Below, one piece after another: positions 45,756-54,961 of a DNA stretch of 64,000 nt. This DNA comes from Desulfoluna limicola (GTDB taxonomy: Bacteria; Desulfobacterota; Desulfobacteria; Desulfobacterales; Desulfolunaceae). The DNA is taken from positions 868,001 through 932,000 of the forward strand of contig NZ_AP024488.1 of the NCBI RefSeq assembly GCF_021654575.1. The letters run 5' to 3'. How positions within the stretch are numbered: the stretch's first letter is position 1; every line of letters starts with the position of its first letter. The translations under genes and the position numbers were made by a program. The notes below the pieces were generated by a model. The model did no database searches and had not been told where the DNA came from. It worked only from the letters and a program-made list of their open reading frames with translations.

Positions 45756-48590
45756 ATGTTTTTTCGTGTCTCGCTCGGTTTGTTGCTTGTTCTGTTTTCC
45801 CTTGGCGCTGTTCAGGCGGAGCCCCGCGAAATCGTGGTGGGCCTCAGCGAAAACAGACCCATGACGTTCATGGAGGATGGGGAACCCAAAGGCCTGTTTA
45901 TCGATCTGCTGAAGCATATCGCAAAGCAGGAGGAGTGGGTCCTCCGCTATGAATGTGCCAGCTGGGAGACGGTGTTTGACAAGCTGGAGAATGGGCAGAT
46001 CGACCTGTTGCCGGCCGTGGCATGGTCCGAGCCCAGGGCCCGGCGGATCGATTACACGCAAAAGAGCCTGCTCGTCAACTGGGGCCAGATCTATGTCGGC
46101 TCTCACCTTGAGGTGGGCTCCATCGAGGACCTACGGGGCAAGAAGATCGCCATTCAGCCCAATGATATCCATGGGCAGCATTTCAGCACTCTCATGGAGA
46201 AGCTTGGCATCGCCTACACCCGGGTTTTTATCGCCGATTATCTGGCGATCTTTGAGGCCCTTGACCGGGGAACAGTCCATGCCGGGGTGGTCAACAAGGT
46301 ATTTGCCTCGGTGAATGAGCAGGGGTTCAAGGTCAGGAGCACCCCCATTGTCTTTAACCCCATCCAGATTCGTTATGCTGTCCCCAAAGGGGACCCGGCG
46401 TCCCTCCTTCCTGCCCTGGATCGGCATCTTGCCGGGTTGATGAAAAATCAGGGGTCCCTCTACCAGAAGGTGATGGAAAAGTGGTTCGGTCACGGAAAGC
46501 TCTCCATGCTTCCTGCCTGGTTGAAAGAGGCGGTTCTGCTTGTTATCTCCCTTGGGCTTTTTTCCCTGTTCATCATTCTCCTGCTCCGGAACCAGGTGGC
46601 TGCCAAGACGATGGAGTTGCAGGAAACCAATGCGGTCTTGATGGAAAGTGAACAGAAATTGAGGCTCCATCTGGAATCCACCCTCTCCGTACCGTGGGAA
46701 TATGACCTGAAAAAACAGCTCTTCAGCTATGTCGGACCCCAGGCGGGGGAGGTGTTCGGCTACCCGCCGGAGTCATGGTCCGATTTTGCCTCCTGGAAGA
46801 GGAAGCTCCACCCGGAAGACCGAGCGTGGGCTCCTGATTACTGCATCAGCGAGACCCTTAAGGGCAGGGATTATGAAGTGGCATGTCGCCTGGTGACGCC
46901 GGACAACCGTGTGGTGTGGGCCCAGGGCGTGGTTTCGGTTGTGGCAGGGCCAAGCGGACCGGAGAGGTTGATCGGCTTCACCCGTGACATCACGGAGAGT
47001 AAGCTGGCGGAAGAGACCCTCCAAAAGAGCGAAAAAAGGTACCGTCAGCTCGTTGAAAATATTGCCGAACTGGTCTGGGAGGTGGACGGCGAGGGCCTGT
47101 TTACCTATGTAAGCCCCAACGCCCTTGACATTTGCGGACTTGATCCGGATGCGTTGATTGGAAAGAGTCCCTATACGATCATGCCGGTGGGGGAGATGGA
47201 CCGGATTGAAGACATCCTGGTGAAGAACAACGATGCCGGGGAGACGGTGCTGAAGATTGAGCACATGGTGCTGCACAATGAGGGACGGTGCCTGCACTTT
47301 GAAAGCACCGGTATTCCCTTTTCGGGCCCCAACGGGGAGCTTTTGGGGTTCCGTGGTACCAGCATTGATATGACTGAGCGCAGAAATGTTGACGCCGAAA
47401 AGAAGAGGCTGGAGACAAAACTTCAGCAGGCCCAGAAGATGGAGACAATCGGGACGCTGGCCGGAGGGATTGCCCATGACTTTAACAACCTCCTGTTTCC
47501 CATTCTGGGCCACACGGAGATGGTTCGGGATGACCTCCCCGATGGCAGCCCCATCAAAGGCAGCCTGAACGAGATCCATTCTGCCGCCATTCGTGCCAGG
47601 GACCTGGTCAGGCAGATCCTTACCTTTTCGCGCCAGGACAGCCATGAAGTAAGGCCCATGAAGATTCAGCCGGTCCTCAAGGAGGGGGTGAGGCTCATCA
47701 GGTCCACCATTCCGGCAACCATAGAGATCAACCTTTCCATCGATGAGGCGTGTGGCTTTATTGAGGCGGACTCCACGCAAATTCACCAGGTCGTCATGAA
47801 CCTCACCACAAACGCCTACCATGCCATGGAGGAGGAGGGGGGGGTCATGACGGTGGCCTTGGAAGGGGTTCAGGTCACCGCCCATGACACCATCAGCCCG
47901 GGGATGGTTCCGGGGGGGTACGTCCGTTTGACCGTCGCCGACACCGGCCTGGGGATGAGCCGTCAGCAGAAAGAGAAGATCTTTGACCCCTTTTTCACCA
48001 CCAAGGAGAGTGGGAAAGGGACCGGCATGGGTCTTTCCGTTGTCCATGGCATCGTCAAAAGCCTTGAAGGGGGAATTCAGGTCACCAGTGAACTTCACAA
48101 AGGCACGGAGATCCACGTTTATTTTCCTGTCGCTGCCCAACTTGACAGCAAACAGAAAACCCGGCCAAAAGAGATGATTCCCGGGGGGGCAGAGCGGATT
48201 CTGCTGGTGGACGATGAGGAAACCATTGTGGATATCGAACGGCAAATGCTGGAGCGCATGGGGTACCATGTTGCCACATTTACGAACAGCCGGGATGCCC
48301 TGACACAGTTTCAGGCAGATCCGGAGGCCTTTGACCTGGTCATTTCAGATTTGAACATGCCCCACCTGCCCGGCGATCAGTTTGCCGCTGAGATTATCAA
48401 GATCCGCCCCGGCATTCCCATCCTGATGTGCACCGGCTTCAGCGACAAGCTTACCGAGGAAAAGGCGGCAGCCAGGGGAATCAGAGATTTTCTCATGAAA
48501 CCGGTGGTGATGACGGACCTTGCGAAAAAGATTCGGGAGGTGCTCAAGGGGGAAGGGATGCAGGAGGTGCCTCCGGCGGCCAGGGGATGA
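45756..48590 (+). CDS. Hybrid histidine kinase with periplasmic SBP_bac_3 sensor
   Basis: 944 aa from the ATG at 45756 (a TTG at 45753 is also possible). A signal peptide ends VQA. Residues about 25-248 are a periplasmic amino-acid-binding-type domain (IVVGLSENRPMTFMEDGEPKGLFIDLL). A transmembrane helix lies at about 255-278 and two PAS domains at about 305-420 and 427-545. HisKA with GGIAHDFNN, an HATPase domain (NLTTNAYHAM, GTGMGLSVVHG) and a C-terminal receiver (LLVDDEE, VISDLNMP) follow. It probably senses a small ligand. No response regulator gene is adjacent. The last codons (VPPAARG) derive from a family A cap. Confidence 0.92.
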   Translation: MFFRVSLGLLLVLFSLGAVQAEPREIVVGLSENRPMTFMEDGEPKGLFIDLLKHIAKQEEWVLRYECASWETVFDKLENGQIDLLPAVAWSEPRARRIDYTQKSLLVNWGQIYVGSHLEVGSIEDLRGKKIAIQPNDIHGQHFSTLMEKLGIAYTRVFIADYLAIFEALDRGTVHAGVVNKVFASVNEQGFKVRSTPIVFNPIQIRYAVPKGDPASLLPALDRHLAGLMKNQGSLYQKVMEKWFGHGKLSMLPAWLKEAVLLVISLGLFSLFIILLLRNQVAAKTMELQETNAVLMESEQKLRLHLESTLSVPWEYDLKKQLFSYVGPQAGEVFGYPPESWSDFASWKRKLHPEDRAWAPDYCISETLKGRDYEVACRLVTPDNRVVWAQGVVSVVAGPSGPERLIGFTRDITESKLAEETLQKSEKRYRQLVENIAELVWEVDGEGLFTYVSPNALDICGLDPDALIGKSPYTIMPVGEMDRIEDILVKNNDAGETVLKIEHMVLHNEGRCLHFESTGIPFSGPNGELLGFRGTSIDMTERRNVDAEKKRLETKLQQAQKMETIGTLAGGIAHDFNNLLFPILGHTEMVRDDLPDGSPIKGSLNEIHSAAIRARDLVRQILTFSRQDSHEVRPMKIQPVLKEGVRLIRSTIPATIEINLSIDEACGFIEADSTQIHQVVMNLTTNAYHAMEEEGGVMTVALEGVQVTAHDTISPGMVPGGYVRLTVADTGLGMSRQQKEKIFDPFFTTKESGKGTGMGLSVVHGIVKSLEGGIQVTSELHKGTEIHVYFPVAAQLDSKQKTRPKEMIPGGAERILLVDDEETIVDIERQMLERMGYHVATFTNSRDALTQFQADPEAFDLVISDLNMPHLPGDQFAAEIIKIRPGIPILMCTGFSDKLTEEKAAARGIRDFLMKPVVMTDLAKKIREVLKGEGMQEVPPAARG

Positions 48591-48791
48591 TCCCCAGGAT
48601 CGCGAATGCTCCCGGCCTTCGTCCCTCAGGCCGATCACATTCGCTGACGGGCTGCGCCCGTGAACTGCGATTGAGGTTCACCACGACCTTCGTGGTTTAT
48701 TCCCCATAAATTGACCTATGGAAGTCGTTTGGAAACCAGCAGACAAAAGTTGACACAACCAGGCCCCTGCCTACACTTCCTTTAGCCTTTA
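48591..48791. repeat. Gap with family A copy
   Basis: A family A copy spans 48569-48665, starting inside the preceding gene. Its stem is GCGAATG / CATTCGC with an inner CGGCCT / AGGCCG, and an ACGGGC-TGC-GCCCGT hairpin follows. No other feature is seen. Confidence 0.75.
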
Positions 48792-50942
48792 TCATCCCAG
48801 ATTCAGGCTCTGCTGGACCCGCACTTTTCGTGACACACTTCCGGGGCCTGCCCCTTTTTCCTCGTCCTTTCCGTTGTAGACCCAGACGATTTCCAAAAGC
48901 TTTGCTCCGTATTTTTTCATTCGCTTGTCGCCCATGCCGTGGATGGTTCGGAGCTTTTCAAGGGTGTCGGGCAGCTCGTTGGAGATGCCGACCAGGGCTT
49001 TAAGGGTAGAGACCCTTGAGGGGGTGATGCTCTCTTCTTTGGCTTGCTTATCGCGCCAGGATTGAAGTCGCTTTAAGAGCTCAGGGTGCTCGCTGGAGAG
49101 ATCCTTTACCTTCGTCTTGGCCGTGGACCGGGTGGCCTGTTTTTTGAAAAAGGCTTTGGCCCGGATTTTCAGGAAGTCCTTTACCGTAAAGCCCTCTTTG
49201 CAGCCTCGGAGGCAGTACCGCTTGACGATGAGCTCTTCCCGGATCTTCACCAGGGACTCATCGATGAGGGGTTTCACCGACTGGTTGTCGGTGGCAAAGG
49301 TGGCCTCATCAAGACGGCTCGTGATGGCCGCCTGGGTCTGGTCAAGGAAGTAGGTGCACGCCTTTGTGATGCGCTCCTGGATCACGGTGTTTGCTTCGAG
49401 ATCCTGGCCTTCAACCATCAGGGAGTCGAGCTGCCGTGCAAAGGCACCGGCAATTCGGATCAGCTCCGGCAGGGTGGTGGTCTGGATGGCGATCAGGGCA
49501 TCGGTGAGGTTGCCCTCAATGGCCTTTTGATGGTGGGTCAGGTTTGTCAGGCAATGGCTGATATGCTCGCCAAGTGGCAGGTAGTCGAAGAGTTCTCCCA
49601 GGAGGGAAAACTGGCAGGCGCGTTTGGCTTCGTCAAGGTCCCACTGGGTGGGCGGGTTCTCCTCGATCTCTTTTGTGTAGTGGTTGACCGATTGATCGCA
49701 GATGATGCCCGATGGCGTGATTTTGCTGCTTAAGACGATGCCTTCCAGGGTTTTGCACCGGCTCAAGGCCACATAGGTCTGGCCGTGGGCAAAGGAGGAT
49801 CCGGCATCGATGACGGCTTTCTCAAAGGTGAGGCCCTGGCTCTTGTGGATGGTGATGGCCCAGGCCAGCCGCAGGGGGTATTGGGAAAAGCTTCCCAGCA
49901 CCTCCTCTTCGATCTCTTTGGTCTCTTCGTTTAAGGTATAGGTGATGTTCTCCCACCTCTCCCGGTTCACCACGATGGGGGAGGACTCGCCCTCGCACTG
50001 CACCTCGATCACCTCATCATCCATCTCGGTGATGGTGCCGATCTTCCCGTTGTAAAACTCTTTTTTTGACGAGCTGTCATTTTTGACGAACATCACCTGG
50101 GCCCCCGTTTTCAGAGTCAGGAGCTCGTCGGCCGGGTAGGCGTATTCGGGGAAGGTGCCGCTCACCTCCGCTTCGAAGGTGAAGACCCTTGATTTCATGG
50201 CGGTCAGCTTCTGATCGTTGATGCGGTCTGCGCTGGCGTTGTGGGTGGTAAGGGTAATGTACCCTTCCTTTTCACCGGGAATCTGATCGGGCGTGTACCG
50301 TTTGTTCAGGTTCTGACGGGAGGCGTCGGAGAGCCGGTTCTCCCGGATCTCGTTTAATATCGTGATAAACGCTTCGTTGCTCTGCCGGTAGACGTGTGTG
50401 AGCTCAAGCCCGAGCACCGAGGCCTGCTGAAAGGCCTGGCTGCTGAAGAAGTAGCCCGTCTCGTAGTACGGCTTGAGGATCTCCCAGTCGTCCGGCTTGA
50501 TGATAGGGGCCAGCTGGTGGAGGTCGCCAATCATAAGAAGCTGTACCCCGCCAAAGGGCCGGGTGCGATCCCGGTAACGCCTGAGTACCTGATCGATGCC
50601 GTCCAGCAGGTCGGCACGCACCATACTGATCTCATCTATTACCAGGAGGTCCATGGACTGGATGATGTGGATCTTTTTTTTGCTGAAACGCCGGTTCTGA
50701 AGGGTTGCGTCCGGCGGGAGAGGGCCGAAGGGCATCTGAAAGAACGAATGGATGGTGATTCCCTTGGCGTTGATGGCCGCAACTCCGGTGGGGGCAACCA
50801 CCACCATGCGCTTGGGGATCTCTTTTTTCACCCGGTGCAGAAAGGTTGTCTTTCCGGTACCCGCTTTTCCCGTGAGAAAAAGGTTTCGGTGGGTGCTTTG
50901 AACAAAGTCAAAGGCCAGTTCCAGTTCGTGGTTTTGATGCAT
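48792..50942 (-). CDS. PIF1-like superfamily 1 helicase with HRDC-type C-terminus
   Basis: 716 aa. The helicase starts at LFLTGKAGTGKTTFL (Walker A, about 22-36), then APTGVAAINAKGITIHSFF, VIDEISMVRADLLDGID (Walker B), GVQLLMIGDLHQL, a TPDQ region, TLTTHN and a closing WAITIHKSQGLTF, HGQTYVALSRCKTL. The C-terminal 100 residues carry an HRDC-like bundle (RVSTLKALVGISNELPDTLEKLRTIHGMGDKR). PIF1-type enzymes unwind DNA 5' to 3', including unusual structures. The gene is single. A role at the many DNA hairpins of this genome is speculative. Confidence 0.9.
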   Translation of the reverse strand: MHQNHELELAFDFVQSTHRNLFLTGKAGTGKTTFLHRVKKEIPKRMVVVAPTGVAAINAKGITIHSFFQMPFGPLPPDATLQNRRFSKKKIHIIQSMDLLVIDEISMVRADLLDGIDQVLRRYRDRTRPFGGVQLLMIGDLHQLAPIIKPDDWEILKPYYETGYFFSSQAFQQASVLGLELTHVYRQSNEAFITILNEIRENRLSDASRQNLNKRYTPDQIPGEKEGYITLTTHNASADRINDQKLTAMKSRVFTFEAEVSGTFPEYAYPADELLTLKTGAQVMFVKNDSSSKKEFYNGKIGTITEMDDEVIEVQCEGESSPIVVNRERWENITYTLNEETKEIEEEVLGSFSQYPLRLAWAITIHKSQGLTFEKAVIDAGSSFAHGQTYVALSRCKTLEGIVLSSKITPSGIICDQSVNHYTKEIEENPPTQWDLDEAKRACQFSLLGELFDYLPLGEHISHCLTNLTHHQKAIEGNLTDALIAIQTTTLPELIRIAGAFARQLDSLMVEGQDLEANTVIQERITKACTYFLDQTQAAITSRLDEATFATDNQSVKPLIDESLVKIREELIVKRYCLRGCKEGFTVKDFLKIRAKAFFKKQATRSTAKTKVKDLSSEHPELLKRLQSWRDKQAKEESITPSRVSTLKALVGISNELPDTLEKLRTIHGMGDKRMKKYGAKLLEIVWVYNGKDEEKGAGPGSVSRKVRVQQSLNLG

Positions 50943-51291
50943 TGCCTGCCGTCTTCAAGAAATTTGAGGTTGAACAATCTGGTATATAGAGCCCCTGCAT
51001 GAGCCTGACCACGTTTTACCCCAAGTTGCGAAAAATGGAAAGGAGCCAAAAGCGTGCCTCCGGCGGCGAGGTGAGCCACCTCGAAAGCTGGTTCGCGAAT
51101 GCTCCCGACTCTCGTTCCCCGAGTCGATCACATTCGCTGACGGGCTGCGCCCGTGAACTGCGATTGAAGCACACCATGGCCTTTGTGCAGCCCAAAGGGC
51201 GCTTCGTGGATTATTCATACATAGTGAAGGATGAATGGTTCCTGAATTCATTGGAAAAAACGTTGGCTCCACCAGCGTTCTGCGTACCATT
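50943..51291. repeat. Gap with family A copy
   Basis: Family A spans 51056-51137: cap, GAGGTG / CACCTC hairpin, GCGAATG / CATTCGC stem with inner CGACTC / GAGTCG. An ACGGGC-TGC-GCCCGT hairpin follows (51139-51153). The rest holds no gene. Confidence 0.75.
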
Positions 51292-51335
51292 CCTTTAGCC
51301 TTTAGCCTTTAGCCTTTAGCCTTTAGCCTTTAGCC
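51292..51335. repeat. Heptanucleotide array, CCTTTAG x 6.3
   Basis: The same seven-base unit as at 3201-3266. It ends two bases before the stop codon of the lipoprotein gene at 51338. Confidence 0.93.
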
Positions 51336-51337
51336 CA

Positions 51338-53044
51338 TCAATACGTCATCCCCGTAAAACGCACCGTAGTCTCCAGCCGGTTTTCTCCGTCCGTCAAATT
51401 CGTCAGCTTTGGAAAGAATGTTAAGATCCAGCTCCAGTAAAACCCGACGGGTTCGCCGTTGTCGGGCTTTCCGTTGCCGTTTTCATCGAGAATGGCAAAC
51501 ACGTACACATCGTCCACACCGAAGGGTGTGTTGAGGATGGATTGAAGCAGCGCACCCATGAGGGGAACCGCATAGGCATCGTTGATATCCCCCGTGGCGG
51601 TGACCGTTTCCATGGCCACGATACAATCGGGGTCGGTAATCCGGTACGTGGCGTTGTCCACCCCATCTTCCTGCACGGCAACGACCAGCAGGCGGTCTCC
51701 CGATTCCAGGGTCACCCCTCCGCCGTTTTGAACGGTAAACACAAGGGAGGCGTCGTGATCCACCACGAGCCGGTTCACCTGAAAACGAAAGTCCGTGTTG
51801 CCGTTTTTTAGGGGCACGACGCTGTTTACACCGGCGTTCAAGGTATGGGTGACGGTCAAATTGGTTTTGTTCTGGTAAATCCCGACAAGGTCTCCGGCAT
51901 CCGGATCGGGAAAGCCTGTATACGAGGGCGATTCTGGATTTTCTTTGTGGTTCAGGTCCCACAGGGCAAGGGTCATTAAGGTGTTACCCGGTGAAAGGCC
52001 TGTTGCGGAAAGGTCCAGGCTGAACGCCAGCTCTCCGGGGTCAAGCCTGTAAAACGCCCGGATCACCGACAGGGGGTGGGTGAAGAGGAGGTTGGGATCG
52101 TCGGTCTCGGCTGCGACGATAAACAACGGGGCGGTGCTGGTTTCATCGTAACCGGCGGGGCGCTCCACATGCCCTGCTATAGATATCTCCTCAGGGGAGG
52201 CCTCTGGAATGACCTTGGAGAGGGTTGAGTCAACGGTGAAATGTTCCTGGGGTGCATCCGTGAGGGTGAAGAGGCTGGGCAGCCCCTGTGGATGGGTTGA
52301 ACAATACCCCACCGATTCGCCCGCATCGGGGACTCCGTTTCCATTGGTGTCAAACAAGGCCATGAGATAGACATCGGAAATGGGCAGGTCAAAGCCATAG
52401 GGGAGAATGCTCAGGCGGTAATCAAGGAGGGACTCCTTTTTTTCGAAGGCTCCGTATCCGATGATGCCGTTCACATCAAGGGTGGTGACATCGAGGGACC
52501 GGATATCTCCGGCGTAGGCAAAGAGACGCACCGGGCCGGTGTAATCCCCGGAGATGGTTCCACCGATCTCTTTTTCATAGGCAAACACCTCCCGGTTCAC
52601 ATGGATGTCCGCACCGGTGTTCAGGCCGTCTGCAAGGGTGTAGCCTGGCGTAAACGTTCCGTCCTTGATGTAAAACCCAACCATGTCCCCTGTGGCCGGG
52701 CTCGGAATTCCGCCGTTGTAATTTTGGTCGACAAACCCGATGAGGGTCACCGTCTCCCCGGGATCCAACCCGTGGTCGGCAAGGTCGATGGAAAAGGAGC
52801 CATCTGGCGCCGCTCCGACAATGGAGGCAAAGGAGTCACCGGAGCTCCGGGCGATCATGTCCGGGTCGGTTCCTTTGAAGAGCGCCACAAAAATATCCGA
52901 TCCTTCACATTGGCAAGCCTCGTCCACCGTCACTCGCCCGGTGATGGAAAAAACCTCCTTATCCTCTGTTTCACCGCAGGCCATAAAGAGGAGCAGAACA
53001 AGAAGCGGCACAAACATGGCTTTTCGCATGCGGTCAGAAATCAT
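51338..53044 (-). CDS. Large secreted lipoprotein with repeated Asp/Asn-rich loops
   Basis: 568 aa. Lipobox LLFMAC (Cys23). The protein is made of beta-rich modules; the pattern D-x-N-G-N-G-x-P-D-x-G-E-x-V-G-x-Y occurs at least twice (about 236-250 and 530-545), with looser forms elsewhere (FVDQNYNGGIPSPATGDMVGFY). Such loops are typical of calcium-binding or dockerin-like sites. Its start overlaps the barrel gene upstream by 11 bases, so they are coupled. I infer a surface or periplasmic lipoprotein working with that barrel. No enzyme motif was recognised. Confidence 0.7.
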   Translation of the reverse strand: MISDRMRKAMFVPLLVLLLFMACGETEDKEVFSITGRVTVDEACQCEGSDIFVALFKGTDPDMIARSSGDSFASIVGAAPDGSFSIDLADHGLDPGETVTLIGFVDQNYNGGIPSPATGDMVGFYIKDGTFTPGYTLADGLNTGADIHVNREVFAYEKEIGGTISGDYTGPVRLFAYAGDIRSLDVTTLDVNGIIGYGAFEKKESLLDYRLSILPYGFDLPISDVYLMALFDTNGNGVPDAGESVGYCSTHPQGLPSLFTLTDAPQEHFTVDSTLSKVIPEASPEEISIAGHVERPAGYDETSTAPLFIVAAETDDPNLLFTHPLSVIRAFYRLDPGELAFSLDLSATGLSPGNTLMTLALWDLNHKENPESPSYTGFPDPDAGDLVGIYQNKTNLTVTHTLNAGVNSVVPLKNGNTDFRFQVNRLVVDHDASLVFTVQNGGGVTLESGDRLLVVAVQEDGVDNATYRITDPDCIVAMETVTATGDINDAYAVPLMGALLQSILNTPFGVDDVYVFAILDENGNGKPDNGEPVGFYWSWILTFFPKLTNLTDGENRLETTVRFTGMTY

Positions 53045-54431
53045 AGGTTGTCTTCAGGGAGATGACGTCCCTGTCCCGAAAATAGGTGAATACCGATTGT
53101 GGCGTGTTGGGCCCGCTGACGCTTCCGTTGAAATGTGCGTAGGAGCACTCTATGGAAAAACCGTTCTGAAAGTCGTAGGTGACGGAGGGGTAGAAGAGGG
53201 AGCCTGTGTGTGCCAGGTCCACGACTTCGACAATTTCAATTTTTACCCGTCCGTCCATGTAATCGTCTTCGAACCTTACGGAGATGAAGTCGGAGATGCT
53301 CGGGTCTTCGATGCGTGAGTCTGTGTAGTGGGACGTGTACCACTCACAGGTCAACACGGTTTCTCCCCCGTGCTCTTCCCAGATGTCGGCAAGGGGAACA
53401 AACCAGTTGAAGCCGGTGGCAAAGGCGATGTAATCGGATTTTTTCTCCTCGAAGGGAAAAACGATCTCCATGGGATTTTCCGGGTCTTGAGGTATGTACC
53501 CTGTTTTGTTCGGTGACCAGACCGCCTCGCATTGAATCACAAAAGAATCCATGGCCATGCTGAAATCGAAGCCGGCCATGCTGACCGTGGGATGGCGTGG
53601 CTCAAGGAGAACCGTGAGCTCTCCGTTGTCTGCAATAAAGGTGCTCTCCGGAAGGAAAAGGGGATCCCGGTCCGGGCCGTGATACAGGCTGAATGAAAAA
53701 TCCGCCCCGGAGACCGTGGAGGCCACCCGTGTTCCGAAGCCGTAATCAGAAGGAGAGCTTCCCCGTGATTCGGGGGCGCCCAGTTCCACGGGAAGAGCGT
53801 AGTTGTCCGGGGAGACACTCCACCAGTTTCCTGTGGCGGCTGTTTCACCGGGCACGTGGACCGGAACCCAGACGAGCTCGGTGGTAAATCGGTCGGCAAA
53901 CCATATGCCTGAGAGAGCGGGCACACCGTATCGGTTGGTCTCCTCCTCTTTGAAGAACAGCTCCCGCATGTCTATGGGGTTGAAATAGGCGGTGGGGTTG
54001 AAGACATCCGCCGTACCCCAGCCGAAGATCTGGTTTCCGGCCCGCACCCTGTACTGATCGGTCTCGTAATGAACGTAAAGTTCATTGAACGCGAGCTCGA
54101 AGGATGTGGAGGCGTATCTCATGTTTTTGTGGAATCCGGCGTCATCTGTATATCGGTACTCTTCGTTCTCCGTGAACAGGGATGCCATGGAGACCATGGG
54201 CGTCAGGAAGAGGTAGGCAGACTCCCCGCCGTACTTCATTTCAAGGCGTGAGGTTACCTCGTTCTTCTTGTTCGATGCCTCAAATCCCTCGTTGCTTGCC
54301 GTGCTGAAGAGCGATTCAAAGGCCACATACCCTTCCATGGAAAAGTTAAGTGGGGCTTGCCCTTCGGATGCCAACGAGGAAGGGCCGGAGAACGTGATAA
54401 TAAGGAGTACAAGCCATCGTGTGGTTTTCAT
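53034..54431 (-). CDS. Outer-membrane beta-barrel protein, DUF1302-like
   Basis: 465 aa from the ATG at 54431 (a start 12 codons earlier adds non-signal residues). A signal peptide ends SLA. The segment YRVRAGNQIFGWGTADVFNPTAYFNPIDMRE (about 125-155, quoted here only to show the GWGTADVFNPT core) is typical of DUF1302-type barrels. Alternating strands run to a C-terminal phenylalanine (KTTYDF). It probably forms a channel or carrier for the lipoprotein encoded next. The substrate is unknown. Confidence 0.72.
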   Translation of the reverse strand: MKTTRWLVLLIITFSGPSSLASEGQAPLNFSMEGYVAFESLFSTASNEGFEASNKKNEVTSRLEMKYGGESAYLFLTPMVSMASLFTENEEYRYTDDAGFHKNMRYASTSFELAFNELYVHYETDQYRVRAGNQIFGWGTADVFNPTAYFNPIDMRELFFKEEETNRYGVPALSGIWFADRFTTELVWVPVHVPGETAATGNWWSVSPDNYALPVELGAPESRGSSPSDYGFGTRVASTVSGADFSFSLYHGPDRDPLFLPESTFIADNGELTVLLEPRHPTVSMAGFDFSMAMDSFVIQCEAVWSPNKTGYIPQDPENPMEIVFPFEEKKSDYIAFATGFNWFVPLADIWEEHGGETVLTCEWYTSHYTDSRIEDPSISDFISVRFEDDYMDGRVKIEIVEVVDLAHTGSLFYPSVTYDFQNGFSIECSYAHFNGSVSGPNTPQSVFTYFRDRDVISLKTTYDF

Positions 54432-54961
54432 CAACCCATCCAGGGGTCTCGAAACGTCGGTCAACACAACCTTAGCGTCGGCCTTATATCCCGGACCGTT
54501 CTTGAGTCAGAACCCGCTCTCTCTTCTCTGGGGCACATTATCATTTCTATATACTTCAAAATGACTTCCATGAAGTGAAGCTTTGGTCGTGTCCAGAGTG
54601 GGTTCATAAAAATGAAGAGGAAACGGATGTCTGAAAGTGATCATGCGCACAGGAATGTATAATGCCGAAATAGTGAGAAAAATAGAAGCTGTTTTTTGCT
54701 GATTGATAGATAAAGCATTGAGGAACGATGGGGGCGCTCTTTGATGAATTCCAGAGCCGCAATAGGAGGAAAAGGGGGCTCGGGTATTGTCTTGCCTCTT
54801 TCTATTGATGCTGTATTCAAGGTCACGGCGATGCCCGTCAGCGAATGTGCTCGGCCTGGGCAACGAAGGCCGGGGGCATTCGCAACCCGCTTTCGAGGTG
54901 GCCCACCTTGCTGCCGGAGGTGCCCATTTGTTTGTCGATTTGCCGGGTTATACGCCTGTTT
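54432..54961. repeat. Gap with family A copy
   Basis: An A copy at 54837-54922 has a GCGAATG / CATTCGC stem with inner CGGCCT / AGGCCG, a CGAGGTGG hairpin and the cap GCTGCCGGAGGT. No gene is seen in the rest. Confidence 0.65.
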
